36,377 nucleotides of DNA from Candidatus Magnetobacterium casense (GCF_000714715.1 NZ_JMFO01000031.1:1-36377); one strand, 5' to 3'; counted from the first letter of the stretch, positions 1 to 11,324 are shown. Program-made: numbers and translations. The notes: generated by a model not told the origin, from the letters alone.

Positions 1-246
1 GAGTGCACCAAACTTTAATCCTGTTTTCACGCTAACCTTATCCGTCTCTATCACTTTCTTATCTATTGGTTTTCCAGTGCCTGTCAACATGTCTCTGATC
101 ATCCTGATAATATTTGCAGGAAGATGTGTAAGATTTGATAAAGTCCGTTTTTTTACCTTGCCATCATCCCTATAGGATTCACGTAATAATATCCTCGTGT
201 GACTTTTGCCACTAGATGTCTTTATCGTTGAGTAATCTATATACAT
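1..246 (-). CDS. IS1634-like transposase, N-terminal part (runs off the window)
   Basis: Reading the minus strand from an ATG at 246 gives 82 codons with no stop up to the window edge. The peptide begins MYIDYSTIKTSSGKSHTRIL and continues with a basic 'ESYRDDGKVKKRTLSNL' segment. This resembles the amino-terminal region of IS1634/IS4-type DDE transposases, where an 'ESYR..GKVKKRTLxNL' block is typical. The catalytic residues lie outside the window. The gene is downstream of, and on the same strand as, a truncated M6 peptidase gene, so this element may have interrupted it. The IS end should lie between 247 and about 380, but I could not identify its inverted repeat. Family assignment rests on this N-terminal pattern only. 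Confidence 0.7.
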   Translation of the reverse strand, partial: MYIDYSTIKTSSGKSHTRILLRESYRDDGKVKKRTLSNLTHLPANIIRMIRDMLTGTGKPIDKKVIETDKVSVKTGLKFGAL

Positions 247-380
247 AGTGACTACTATTATATATCATAGTTAATTTAATTGTCAAGCGTTATTTTTGTA
301 CATTCGACTATTTTAGTGTCTACATTTTGGCTAAAAAATATCCGTACCCTGCCATCTTTATTGATATCTATGCTTACTGT

Positions 381-932
381 TTACAGAATATCCGTTTTAA
401 TACGATCTGCAAACTCCGCCTCTTTATAGGTACCTGACTTGTCATCAAAATCAACAAGGATAAATAAAATCTTAGTGCTAAATTCGCCTTTTGGAGCTAC
501 TTTTGGATTGAGAACACCTCTCAATGCGTGTTTTTTCTTTAACTCCTCTTTTGTCAGATTTACATGTTCTTTTAAAGTAGGAGGCGGTAGTTTATCAGCC
601 CTGGTATTTGTTAAAACAGGAGTAGTACCGCTATAAGAGGCTATATAATACCAGTAGCCGTCATCAGACTTTTTGATCGAATAACCGGCGACGGTCTCAA
701 CCCAATGGTGCCACTCATCACCTATTGCTCTTGCCTCAAAACTACTACCATCTGGTTGGACAACCTTCTGGACTGTTGGATTAGCAGGCACACCCTCGGC
801 AATAGTGCCAAACCCCATACCTAACAGCATAATTGTAACTGTGAACAAGGTTAGTAACATCGATTCTGCAGTACAACGTAAGGTACAACAACAACTTTTC
901 TTGTAAACATTGGTAACTAAAGTCCCTTTCAT
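381..932 (-). pseudogene. M6-family metallopeptidase, N-terminal fragment
   Basis: From an ATG at 932, preceded by a clear GGAGG seven bases upstream, the frame encodes about 183 residues. It starts with a signal peptide whose hydrophobic core is MLLTLFTVTIMLLGMGFG. Then comes the propeptide-like segment seen at the start of M6 (immune inhibitor A type) peptidases, with 'VVQPDGSSFEARAIGDEWHH' and 'GYWYYIASYSG'. It ends with 'KILFILVDFDD...FADRIK', which is where the M6 catalytic domain begins. The frame stops at 381-383, before any HExxH zinc motif, whereas full proteins run to many hundreds of residues. A transposase starts 135 bp downstream, so an insertion or deletion has probably removed the 3' part. 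A frame further upstream (to 989) lacks a ribosome site. Confidence 0.65.
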
Positions 933-1288
933 TTCTAATCCTCCGTTTGATTTTGGACGTTTAAAACACCAGTTTTTTTCTGAGCACAAAGGCTATTCTC
1001 AACTGTTGCAACAATTACTTTCATCTATACTTTTTCACACACATACCACCCCCTTTGCGTTATAAATGAACTTGTCCCACAAGCCGCAACACCCTACGCT
1101 GCTTAATGGTAACACCACACTCTATGCTTATATATGTGACATAAGCGGATTAAAACTGAGGCATAATAAGGAAAATCCCGCTACCTATCCATACGCAACA
1201 CCTCCCCACCCGGCAGTATGAAGCACAAATAAGGCGCCAACTTGTTTGTTTTCTATTGAAAAGTTATTAAACGGTGTGTTATAATTAC

Positions 1289-1393
1289 GATTGAGTGATT
1301 GAGTGATTGAGTGATTGAGTGATTGAGTGATTGAGTGATTGAGTGATTGAGTGATTGAGTGATTGAGTGATTGAGTGATTGAGTGATTGAGTG
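1289..1393. repeat. Tandem array of octamer GATTGAGT, 13 copies
   Basis: The octamer GATTGAGT is repeated perfectly 13 times (1289-1392), with one further G. The unit is not a multiple of three, and 24 bases (three units) would encode an eight-residue repeat in any frame. An open minus-strand frame across it (SLNHSITQ repeats) is therefore a by-product of the array. Perfect identity of all copies suggests recent expansion by slippage. It lies in non-coding DNA. Confidence 0.95.
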
Positions 1394-1510
1394 CAATAGT
1401 TTTGCCAGAGTCCCCCGGCCCCTCCCAAAATTATCTATCTCACATCTACCCATAACATAGAATAGCACTAACGCAAATACAAATGTCAACCCCCCGGAAA
1501 AATAAAAAAT

Positions 1511-1748
1511 GTATCCTCTTAAAAAAGCAGGGTAAAATTTATTTCACGGTTAAAAGGCATGGATTCCTGCTTTCGCAGGAATGACAGTTACAGCCGTTTC
1601 CCAAGTGTGCCTGCCCCCCTGTTCAGGCCAGGGGCAAGCTCTGGCTCGAACCATGTCCCTGGCTTGAACAGGGAAGGGGTCATTCCTGGCTTGACCAGGA
1701 ATCCAGGGTGCGTAAAAGTAGAGTTACCGTGAAATATAAAGAGGATAC
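1511..1748. mobile_element. MITE-like element with inverted-repeat ends and internal palindromes
   Basis: GTATCCTCTT at 1511-1520 is matched by its exact reverse complement AAGAGGATAC at 1739-1748. ATTTCACGGT at 1541-1550 is matched by ACCGTGAAAT at 1726-1735. The ends therefore form a two-block inverted repeat around roughly 240 bp. Inside are further palindromes: ATTCCTGCTTTCGCAGGAAT near 1562, a 'CCTGTTCAGGCCAGGGG' block and ATTCCTGGCTTGACCAGGAAT near 1682. No protein is encoded. Similar internal sequence recurs at 22314-22366. This looks like a small non-autonomous element or a nest of intergenic palindromes; no target duplication was established. Confidence 0.5.
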
Positions 1749-1800
1749 GAAAACTCCATGTTTCCGATAACCATCGAGCCAACAGATAAGTATCGGCAAT

Positions 1801-1864
1801 TATGGGGTCAAGGGGACTGGTCCCCTTGCAGGGGGTTCTAAAGGGGGGCGGAGCCGCCCCTTTC
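1801..1864 (+). repeat. Double-hairpin intergenic repeat, copy A
   Basis: The copy begins TATGGGGTCAAGGGGACTGG. It has a first hairpin CAAGGGGAC/GTCCCCTTG (1809-1828) and a second GGGGCGG/CCGCCCC (ending about 1860), followed by a pyrimidine tract. The same modular layout recurs on the opposite strand at 11221-11304, 14784-14846 and 31171-31241. It lies just downstream of gyrB, convergent with it, and could act as a transcription end or RNA-stabilising structure, although no classic T-run follows. Confidence 0.75.
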
Positions 1865-1897
1865 TTTCTTTGTCTTTTGTCTTTGCCGTTTCTTATT

Positions 1898-4851
<2,954 letters not shown>

Positions 4852-5763
4852 CTAAAATTCCCCTTCCTCATCAAAGAGAAATTCATTGCCATCGGCTGAG
4901 AACACATCACTGTTGACATCCGTCTCTGATTCGGGTATGGACACCGAAAAGATACTTCCCTTACCCTTAGTGCTTGCAACGGTGATCTCCCCGTTTAACA
5001 TCTCCACAATGGCCTTGGTAATACTCAGTCCAAGGCCGTGACCTTTATGGGTCTTTGTGCTGCCGGTTTCCAACTGTCTGAATCTGTCAAAGATAGCATA
5101 TTTTTCTTCTTCCGCTATACCAATGCCACGGTCCTTTACGGTTATTCGCAGCTCATTTGACTCCCTCCACACCTTTATTTCTACCTCAGACCCATCGGGG
5201 CTGAACTCTATAGCGTTGGACAGGAGATTGGCAACGACAATCTGTAGCTTTTCGGGGTCTGTTTTAAAAAAAGGTTCCGTGTCTTCTTCCCTTCCACAAT
5301 CGTGTATAAAATTAAGAGTTATCCCCTTTACCTCTGTCGTGTGTTTGAACGAGTCTATGGTGGTATTAATAACTGAAAAGCAATCAACTATAGATATACC
5401 AGGAACGGCCTCACCGGCCTCAAGCTCCGCAGCAACAAATACATTTTTGAGTTGAAAATCAAGACCAAAGGCCTCCTGATAAATAAGACTTGCCATTGTG
5501 GATATGTCATCAGGGTCTGACTTTGCTTTCATCGCACTTCTTATAAGCTGCTCAGACAGACCCAGGATGGCCGCCAGGGGATTATTGATTTCGTTTTTTA
5601 TATTCGACAGGAAACTCGATTTTAATGACTCCGATTCCTGTAGCTTTTTGTTCAGAGCCTCCAGCTTCCTTGTCATAACCCTCAGATCATGTAGGGCCTT
5701 CTCCTGTTCCTGGAAGCGTTTCTTGAGTTCATCTATCAATTCCGTATCCGTTAAGCGTTTCAT
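4852..5763 (-). CDS. Histidine-kinase-like ATPase lacking the phosphoacceptor His
   Basis: A 303-aa cytoplasmic protein. Residues 1-50 are a coiled coil. A HisKA-like helix follows ('FLSNIKNEINNPLAAILGL'), then a HATPase_c domain with N box 'LLSNAIEFSPDG', G1 box 'VKDRGIGI', F box 'FDRFRQL' and G2 box 'KGHGLGLSITKAIVEML'. At the H box, where active kinases read S/A-H-E-hydrophobic-R-x-P, this one reads K-N-E-I-N-N-P: residue 57 is Asn (codon AAC). ATP-binding motifs look intact, so it may bind or hydrolyse ATP, act in trans or be purely regulatory. It has no sensor domain. It is immediately upstream of cheD without a gap, and together they occupy the place where recF commonly follows dnaN. 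Confidence 0.85.
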   Translation of the reverse strand: MKRLTDTELIDELKKRFQEQEKALHDLRVMTRKLEALNKKLQESESLKSSFLSNIKNEINNPLAAILGLSEQLIRSAMKAKSDPDDISTMASLIYQEAFGLDFQLKNVFVAAELEAGEAVPGISIVDCFSVINTTIDSFKHTTEVKGITLNFIHDCGREEDTEPFFKTDPEKLQIVVANLLSNAIEFSPDGSEVEIKVWRESNELRITVKDRGIGIAEEEKYAIFDRFRQLETGSTKTHKGHGLGLSITKAIVEMLNGEITVASTKGKGSIFSVSIPESETDVNSDVFSADGNEFLFDEEGEF

Positions 5764-5839
5764 ATAACAAAATCTCCTTTATGCCTAGGGGTGTACCACG
5801 CTGCGATAAAATCAGGCGGTTCACCCTGTTTTTTTTATT

Positions 5840-6946
5840 TTATATCCTTATGGGCATTAATACGCATCGATAGTCGTCAGAGCCTTCTTCCTTAAAAAGC
5901 GTTGGATTAAGCGTATCCAACAACTCCATGCTCACCATTGGAGATTGCATCGATAGTAGTGTATCCAGCAAGAACTTTGCGTTAAGCCCCATTGTAATTG
6001 GTTTTGCCTCATACTGCACAATCACACTGTCTTTGGCCTCTCCAATTTCAGGGTCCGAAACGGAGACGGCAAAGACATTATTTTCTATATCCACCTTCAT
6101 AACACGAGTCTTGTCCCTACTTATGACCAGTATCCTTCGCAGGCATTTGATAAGCTCCTCCCGGTCAATAACAACCATTTTGTCATTGTTGGCCGGTATA
6201 ACTTGTTCGTAGTTTGGATAGGCGCCATCTATCAATCTGGTAAGAAACTCCTTGTCGTGTAAATAAAATAGCAAATGATTCTTTGTTATATCAATAACTA
6301 CATCCTCGTCTATGGTAGCTAATATTTTCTTTAGCTCTATTACGGCCTTTTTGGGAACTATTACCTTGATCTCATCCTCGAAGTCAACGTCCATATCGCG
6401 GCTGACAATTGCAAGCCTATGCCCATCCGTACCCACGATGCAGAGCTTCTTACGACTTCCAATCAGGTGCAGGAGCACGCCGTTAAAGGCATAACGGGGG
6501 TCATTCTCTCCAGCGCAGTATATGGTCTTCTCAAACATTGATAGTAGTGTTTCAGAGTGTAAGGTGATAGTTTTCTTGTTAGACAGCTTTGGCCAAACCG
6601 GATAATCATCGGGATTCATACAAGCAATCCTGAACAAGCTCTTACCGGACTTCAGCTTTACCCATCCCTGGCCATCATACTCCAGTTCCAGGTCATCCTC
6701 AACCTCCCTGGAGATATCAAAGAGCCTCCTGCCAGGCAAACACAAAGTAACGTCCTCCTGTATACCTTCTATATTTATAGGCTCCTTCAGGGCAACCTCA
6801 AGGTCGGTTGCATATATCTCACCCTTTTGGGTACCCAGGGTAAGCAGAAAATTATTTACAATAGGCAGTGTCGTCTTTTTTTCGACTATACCCTGTATAT
6901 CGGCCAATTTGTCATGTATCTCTTGTCTGTTTATAACGATCTTCAT
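5840..6946 (-). CDS. dnaN: DNA polymerase III subunit beta (sliding clamp)
   Basis: This is the clamp that tethers DNA polymerase III to DNA. The product is 368 aa, the usual length. It starts MKIVINRQEIHDKLADIQGI and ends with the typical '...YRCVLMPIRI' that closes the third clamp domain. Internal signatures include 'LPIVNNFLLT' and 'YAFNGVLLHL...VGTDGHRLAI'. The start is the ATG at 6946, seven bases after a GGGGG ribosome site; the TTG one codon earlier is less likely. It follows dnaA by 30 bases, the classic dnaA-dnaN arrangement. Confidence 0.97.
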   Translation of the reverse strand: MKIVINRQEIHDKLADIQGIVEKKTTLPIVNNFLLTLGTQKGEIYATDLEVALKEPINIEGIQEDVTLCLPGRRLFDISREVEDDLELEYDGQGWVKLKSGKSLFRIACMNPDDYPVWPKLSNKKTITLHSETLLSMFEKTIYCAGENDPRYAFNGVLLHLIGSRKKLCIVGTDGHRLAIVSRDMDVDFEDEIKVIVPKKAVIELKKILATIDEDVVIDITKNHLLFYLHDKEFLTRLIDGAYPNYEQVIPANNDKMVVIDREELIKCLRRILVISRDKTRVMKVDIENNVFAVSVSDPEIGEAKDSVIVQYEAKPITMGLNAKFLLDTLLSMQSPMVSMELLDTLNPTLFKEEGSDDYRCVLMPIRI

Positions 6947-6976
6947 CAATAAACCCCCTTTAATCTAATCATAACC

Positions 6977-8308
6977 CTATGGTTTAATCCTGTTAATAAT
7001 CTGCTGTACCACTTTATTAAAGCCCTCGTCTTCCTGCATTTTGGTATCCACCTGCTTACACGCATAGATAACCGTGGCATGGTCCTTACCACCAAAGGCC
7101 TTACCGATGTCACCTAAAGAGAGGTCTGTCAGTTGTTTGGATATATACATGGCCAACTGCCTTGGTATTATCAATTCCTTGGTACGTTTCTTGGCCTTGA
7201 TATCGGTCAGTTTTACCCCGTAATATTCACACACCATCTTCTGAATATTGTCAATGGTGATAGGTTTTATGTCGTCGTAGAACAGGTCTTTCAGTACATT
7301 CTTTGCCACTGCAACGCTGATAGGCTGTCCCGTGAGATTTGAGTGTGCAGCCAGCTTTATGAGACATCCTTCAAGCTCCCGGATGTTTGAACGCACACGT
7401 GAGGCAAGATAGTAGGTTACATCGTCAGGAAGCAGTATCTTCTGGTCTTCTGCCTTGCGTTGCAGGATGGCTATTTTGTGTTCCACCGTTGGTTGCTGGA
7501 TATCCGCTATTAGTCCCATTGTGAAACGGGATTTGAGTCGATCTGTTATTGCTCCCAGTTCCTTGGGAGGACGGTCGCTGGATATCACTATCTGCTTCTG
7601 TCTCTCATACAGGGCATTAAAGGTATGAAAGAACTCCTCCTGTGTCTGAGTCTTGTTTGCTATAAACTGCACGTCGTCTATTAAGAGCATATCGAGGCTT
7701 CTATATTTATCCTTTAGTTCGCTCATCTTTTCGTGTCTTATGGCGGACACCACCTCGTTTGTAAATTGCTCCGAGGAGACGTAAAGCACGGTAGCCGTAG
7801 ATAACCGTTCTATTACCTTGTTGCCTATAGCATTTATGAGATGGGTCTTACCAAGTCCGACGTCGCCGTAGATAAAGAGCGGATTGTATGCACGCCCCAG
7901 CGACTCACTCACCGCCAGCGCAGCCGCATGGGCAAATTGATTGCTCGCACCAACCACAAAATTTTCAAACGTATATTTTACATTTAAGTAGATACCCTTA
8001 CCGGCAAGCCTCATTTTTTTAGCCTGCTGCATGATGTCCTTTTTGACCTGTTCGGTTGCCTGTTCCGTGTCCACCTTAAACTTCAATGTCACCGCACCAG
8101 AGACCACCTCACTCAATGCCTCGTCAAGCAACCCGGGATAGTTGTCCTCCACCCAGTCCCTGAAGAACCTGTTGGGTACCAACAAGACTGCGTCCGTTTC
8201 GTTTAGTTCAACAAGCCTGATTGGCTTAAACCAAAGCTCAAATACCGATTCCGTCACCCGGGACTGTACAATCATAAGACTGTCATGCCAAATCTTTTCT
8301 AAATTCAT
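6977..8308 (-). CDS. dnaA: Chromosomal replication initiator protein DnaA
   Basis: DnaA binds DnaA boxes at oriC and opens the duplex to load the helicase. The 443-aa protein has all four domains. Domain I is at the N-terminus ('ESVFELWFKPIRLVEL'). A short linker follows. The AAA+ domain III has Walker A GDVGLGKT at 148-155 and Walker B LLIDDVQF around 208-215. Domain IV has the box-binding signature 'GGKDHATVIYACKQV' near residue 405. The ATG at 8308 has no convincing Shine-Dalgarno sequence, and DnaA-box-like nonamers begin only four bases upstream. That fits autoregulation by DnaA, which is well known for this gene. Confidence 0.98.
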   Translation of the reverse strand: MNLEKIWHDSLMIVQSRVTESVFELWFKPIRLVELNETDAVLLVPNRFFRDWVEDNYPGLLDEALSEVVSGAVTLKFKVDTEQATEQVKKDIMQQAKKMRLAGKGIYLNVKYTFENFVVGASNQFAHAAALAVSESLGRAYNPLFIYGDVGLGKTHLINAIGNKVIERLSTATVLYVSSEQFTNEVVSAIRHEKMSELKDKYRSLDMLLIDDVQFIANKTQTQEEFFHTFNALYERQKQIVISSDRPPKELGAITDRLKSRFTMGLIADIQQPTVEHKIAILQRKAEDQKILLPDDVTYYLASRVRSNIRELEGCLIKLAAHSNLTGQPISVAVAKNVLKDLFYDDIKPITIDNIQKMVCEYYGVKLTDIKAKKRTKELIIPRQLAMYISKQLTDLSLGDIGKAFGGKDHATVIYACKQVDTKMQEDEGFNKVVQQIINRIKP

Positions 8309-8559
8309 AACTTATAAACAAGTTATCAACAATTGTTAATAACTCCCCCTTAAACCTGTTATTAAACTACCTGATAATATGTTGAAAAGATCACTTCTTT
8401 GAGTTATCATCAATTTCGAAACGTAAGCAGTCAATTCACTGACAACGTTACAAACAACATAAAATCCCTTGTTTATTGATGTAGTGGAGACTATACACAT
8501 ATTAACATCACCTACTATAACTACTATTTTTATTATTAATATATAGATCAAGAATAGAC
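8309..8559. other. Probable chromosomal origin of replication (oriC) upstream of dnaA
   Basis: An AT-rich gap of 251 bases between prfB and dnaA. Near dnaA there are three clustered DnaA-box-like nonamers: TTATAAACA (8312-8320), TTATCAACA (8323-8331) and, on the other strand, TTATTAACA (8334-8342). Weaker matches are TTATCATCA (8404-8412) and CTATACACA (8491-8499). The end next to prfB (about 8515-8559) is nearly pure A/T, as expected of an unwinding element. Adjacency to dnaA-dnaN-gyrB supports the call, but functional proof would need strand-skew data. Confidence 0.6.
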
Positions 8560-9667
8560 TTATACGTTTTTTTTCCAAAAGAGAAAATCTCTTATGAACG
8601 AATCTATGTTACCGTTAAGGATAGCATCGGTATTTGATGTCTCACACCCTGTCCGGTGGTCCTTGACCATCTTGTAGGGATGTAGGACATAAGACCGTAT
8701 CTGACTACCCCACTGGATATCCTTCTTGTCACCAATGATACCTGCCATCGTTTTATCCTGTTGCTGAAGTTGTCTTTCATACAAACGAGACTTGAGAATT
8801 TTCATGGCGCGATCCTTGTTTTTGTGTTGAGATCGTTCGTTCTGACACGATATCACTATGCCGGTGGGATAATGGGTGATCCTTACAGCGGAGGATACCT
8901 TGTTTACATGTTGACCGCCTGCCCCTGATGCCCTGAAAGTGTCTATTCTCAGATCATCTTCCTTGATTTCTATCTCAACGTCCTTTTCTACCTCAGGAAA
9001 GATCAGCACTGCCGTAAAAGACGTATGTCTTTTCTTGTTGGTATCGAAAGGCGATATCCTAACGAGTCTGTGTACACCAACCTCTGATTTAAGGTACCCA
9101 TAGGCATATGGACCCTCAAACGTAATAGTTACGCTTTTGATACCGGCCTCCTCACCTACAAGTATGTCCGTTATTTCAGCCTTGTATCCGGTGCGTTCGG
9201 CCCATCTCAGGTACATCCTCATCAACATTTGTGCCCAATCCTGACTCTCTGTACCACCCGCTCCGGGGTGTATCTCCATGATGGCATTGCAACTGTCCAG
9301 TTTGTTGGAAAGGATGTGTCTGAGCTGCAGGTCGTCTATTTTCTTTTCGGTGCTGGATAGTTTGTCCTCTATTTCCTTAGTAAATAGTTGTCCATCTTCC
9401 TCGTCCAGTATTGATAGTGAATCGCTGAGGTAAGCAACATCAGAGTTTACGTCCTCAAACGAGTCTATAATACCCTGCAGGTACGCCCTCCTCCTCTGTA
9501 GTTCAGCGAGTTTTTCGTGTGAGGACCAGTGCTCACTGCTTGTCAGCATGGTGTTGATAGATTCTATTTCGTTGGAGAGTTTCTCTATCTCAAAGATAAC
9601 CTCTAAGTCCTTCTACTTTCTCACGAAGTGGCTTTATTTTTTCCTTTAATTCCAGTTGAGCGATCAT
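8560..9667 (-). CDS. prfB: Peptide chain release factor 2, programmed +1 frameshift
   Basis: RF2 releases the finished peptide at UGA and UAA codons. Translation begins at ATG 9667, giving [20 protein letters not shown], then LRGYL followed by an in-frame UGA (9592-9590). Skipping the T at 9592 moves into the second frame, [11 protein letters not shown], which runs to 8560. The joined product is about 368 aa, the usual RF2 length. The anticodon-like SPF tripeptide ('[11 protein letters not shown]') and the GGQ catalytic motif ('[11 protein letters not shown]') are present. The first 47 bases overlap the end of lnt. The coding parts are 9667-9593 and 9591-8560. Confidence 0.96.
9586..9606 (-). 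promoter_or_regulatory. prfB programmed frameshift site
   Basis: On the minus strand the message reads AGAGG-TTAT-CTT-TGA-G. A Shine-Dalgarno-like AGAGG lies just before the slippery CTT codon and the UGA stop. This is the known RF2 autoregulatory device: low RF2 stalls termination at UGA and the ribosome slips +1. The internal ribosome-binding sequence is AGAGG rather than the AGGGGG of E. coli. Confidence 0.93.
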
Positions 9668-11324
9668 TTTTTTTTATCCTCCATTGTGCCGATTGTTTTT
9701 TGATAAGTTTTATTACAATTAATAAATTAAGGATATTACACAGGGTGACAAATACGTTGCCATAGGCCGTGTAAAAAGTCATGGAACCGTCCTTGTTGAT
9801 GGTATCGGTTAAGGCGACAGTTTCAAATAGTTCCGTCTTAGACTGTACCCGTCCACTACTATCGACAAAACCCGATATGCCAGTATTGGCGGCCCTGATT
9901 AGGGGCTTTCTGTTTTCCACTGTCCGCAGCACCGCCATTGCAAAGTGTTGGTAAGGCCCCGATGTCTGACCAAACCAAGCATCGTTTGTTATGGTTACTA
10001 TAAAGTCACCTCCATATCTGTAAAATTCCCTAACCAGGTTCGGGAAAATTATTTCGTAGCATATTAGTGTTGCAAACGTGCCAAATGGCGTTTTGGCAAC
10101 GTTGCGGTTATTACCTTTAATAAATTCTCCAATGCTAACCACAAGTTTATCTATAAAGCCCAGCACATCCTTCAGTGGTATATACTCACCGAAGGGAACC
10201 AACTTAATTTTATCATAAGTGTACAGTGTTTTACCAGTGGGTGATAATAGCACGGCGCTGTTTGACAGGGCGAGGGTTTTATTATTTTTATACCCCCGTA
10301 CCAGGTCTGAGCCAAAGAGCAGGTGGGTGTTTAGGGTCTTGTGGAATTCAAGGAGGCGGTTGGTGTATTCCTCCTCGCTCATAAACAGAAACGGCAGTGC
10401 TGACTCCGGCCAGACGATGAGTTGAGGGTTGTTCTTTGCGGCCTGTGAGCTTAGGGCCTCATACCTACTAAAGCAATAATTTCGGAATCGTTCATCCCAC
10501 TTCATATCCTGTCTGAGGTTACCCTGGATGACGCTTATGGTGACCGGGTTGCCTTTTGGGATGTCCTTGAGTTTGATGGTGCCGTACCACAGGACACAAC
10601 CCATGATGACGGCAAACATTAAGGTTTCCATTGCCAGGTTTCGCCTGAATGCGTTGACATTCATCCAGGAGGCGATGATATCGGTTATTAGGGCGTTTGC
10701 GTATGCGATCAAAAACGATAGTCCGTAGACTGCCGTGATATCGGCGATCTGTATTAGCGGCAGGACCTTGTACTGTGTGTATCCCAGTAGTGACCAGGGG
10801 AAGCCCGTAAAAACGATGCCGCGTAGGTATTCGCCTCCCACCCATAGAGTGGCGGTGGCCAGGTTCAAGGGCAGTTGTGTCTTTTGGTGGGTGAATCGGA
10901 CGAGCGTTGCGAACAGGCTGGTATAGATGCCTTCGTATGCGCACAGGACGATGACCACCAGAATGCTTATCACAAAGGGCACGTGGCCAAAATGGTTGAT
11001 TGAGTGGTATATCCAGTATTGGGTGCCGAAGAAGAATATAAGTCCCGTGATGAATCCTGCCGTTCGTGCCGAGGTCGTCGGGTATCTGATGCTGATCAAG
11101 AGTGGTGCAAGTCCTACCCAGGCCAGCGGGTACAAGTCCGGCTTCGGAAACGACAAGGCAAGCAACACCCCTGAGAGGATGGGCAAGAAGAAGGCAAAGA
11201 GAAGAAAGGAGAAGGCTATGCCACTCCCCCTCAGACCCCCTCCTGCAAGGGGAGGGGCGAGGCGCACCCGCCCCGGGTACGAAGAAGTCCCCTTGACCCC
11301 ATTATATTCAACTTGAAAGCTCAT
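9621..11324 (-). CDS. lnt: Apolipoprotein N-acyltransferase
   Basis: Lnt adds the third acyl chain to the N-terminal Cys of lipoproteins in the inner membrane. The N-terminal half is a multi-span membrane domain with the family hallmark 'LSGVLLALSFPKPDLYPLAW'. The C-terminal half is a periplasmic nitrilase-fold domain with the Glu of 'VWPESALPF', the Lys of 'YDKIKLVPFGEYIPL' and the nucleophile Cys of 'LICYEIIFP'. The frame opens at ATG 11324, but the first 35 or so codons run through a double-hairpin repeat and there is no clear ribosome site, so the true start is uncertain. The first hydrophobic segment (AFSFLLFAFFLPIL) comes from the pyrimidine tract flanking that repeat. The stop lies inside prfB, a 47-base overlap. 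Confidence 0.93.
   Translation of the reverse strand: MSFQVEYNGVKGTSSYPGRVRLAPPLAGGGLRGSGIAFSFLLFAFFLPILSGVLLALSFPKPDLYPLAWVGLAPLLISIRYPTTSARTAGFITGLIFFFGTQYWIYHSINHFGHVPFVISILVVIVLCAYEGIYTSLFATLVRFTHQKTQLPLNLATATLWVGGEYLRGIVFTGFPWSLLGYTQYKVLPLIQIADITAVYGLSFLIAYANALITDIIASWMNVNAFRRNLAMETLMFAVIMGCVLWYGTIKLKDIPKGNPVTISVIQGNLRQDMKWDERFRNYCFSRYEALSSQAAKNNPQLIVWPESALPFLFMSEEEYTNRLLEFHKTLNTHLLFGSDLVRGYKNNKTLALSNSAVLLSPTGKTLYTYDKIKLVPFGEYIPLKDVLGFIDKLVVSIGEFIKGNNRNVAKTPFGTFATLICYEIIFPNLVREFYRYGGDFIVTITNDAWFGQTSGPYQHFAMAVLRTVENRKPLIRAANTGISGFVDSSGRVQSKTELFETVALTDTINKDGSMTFYTAYGNVFVTLCNILNLLIVIKLIKKQSAQWRIKKNDRSTGIKGKNKATS
11221..11304 (-). repeat. Double-hairpin repeat, copy B, at the 5' end of lnt
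   Basis: On the minus strand it begins TAATGGGGTCAAGGGGACT, like copies C and D. It contains an extra GC-rich insert before CCCCTTGCAGGAGGGGGTCTGAGGGGG. The pyrimidine tract typical of the family continues to about 11183. This copy is within the open frame of lnt and contributes or adjoins its start. Confidence 0.75.

Larger units (their letters stand above)
933..1897. other. Gene-free repeat zone between the M6 fragment and gyrB
   Basis: About 965 bases without a credible gene. It contains an octamer tandem array (1289-1393), a MITE-like element bounded by inverted repeats (1511-1748) and a double-hairpin repeat (1801-1864). Open frames here are low-complexity or lie on palindromes. I see nothing recognisable in 933-1288 beyond ordinary AT-rich sequence that probably carries the promoter of the M6 gene. 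Confidence 0.7.

Noticed and set aside
1289..1393. Possible CRISPR array
   Set aside because: The units are 8 bp with no spacers, and no cas genes are present. The 102-bp TPR repeats are coding and also not CRISPR.
1253..1489. Minus-strand open frame rich in HSITQSLN repeats
   Set aside because: It is created by the GATTGAGT octamer array; there is no family match and the unit is not a codon multiple.
8336..8578. 80-aa minus-strand frame in the dnaA-prfB gap
   Set aside because: Low-complexity hydrophobic peptide in AT-rich DNA with DnaA-box-like sites; better explained as origin.
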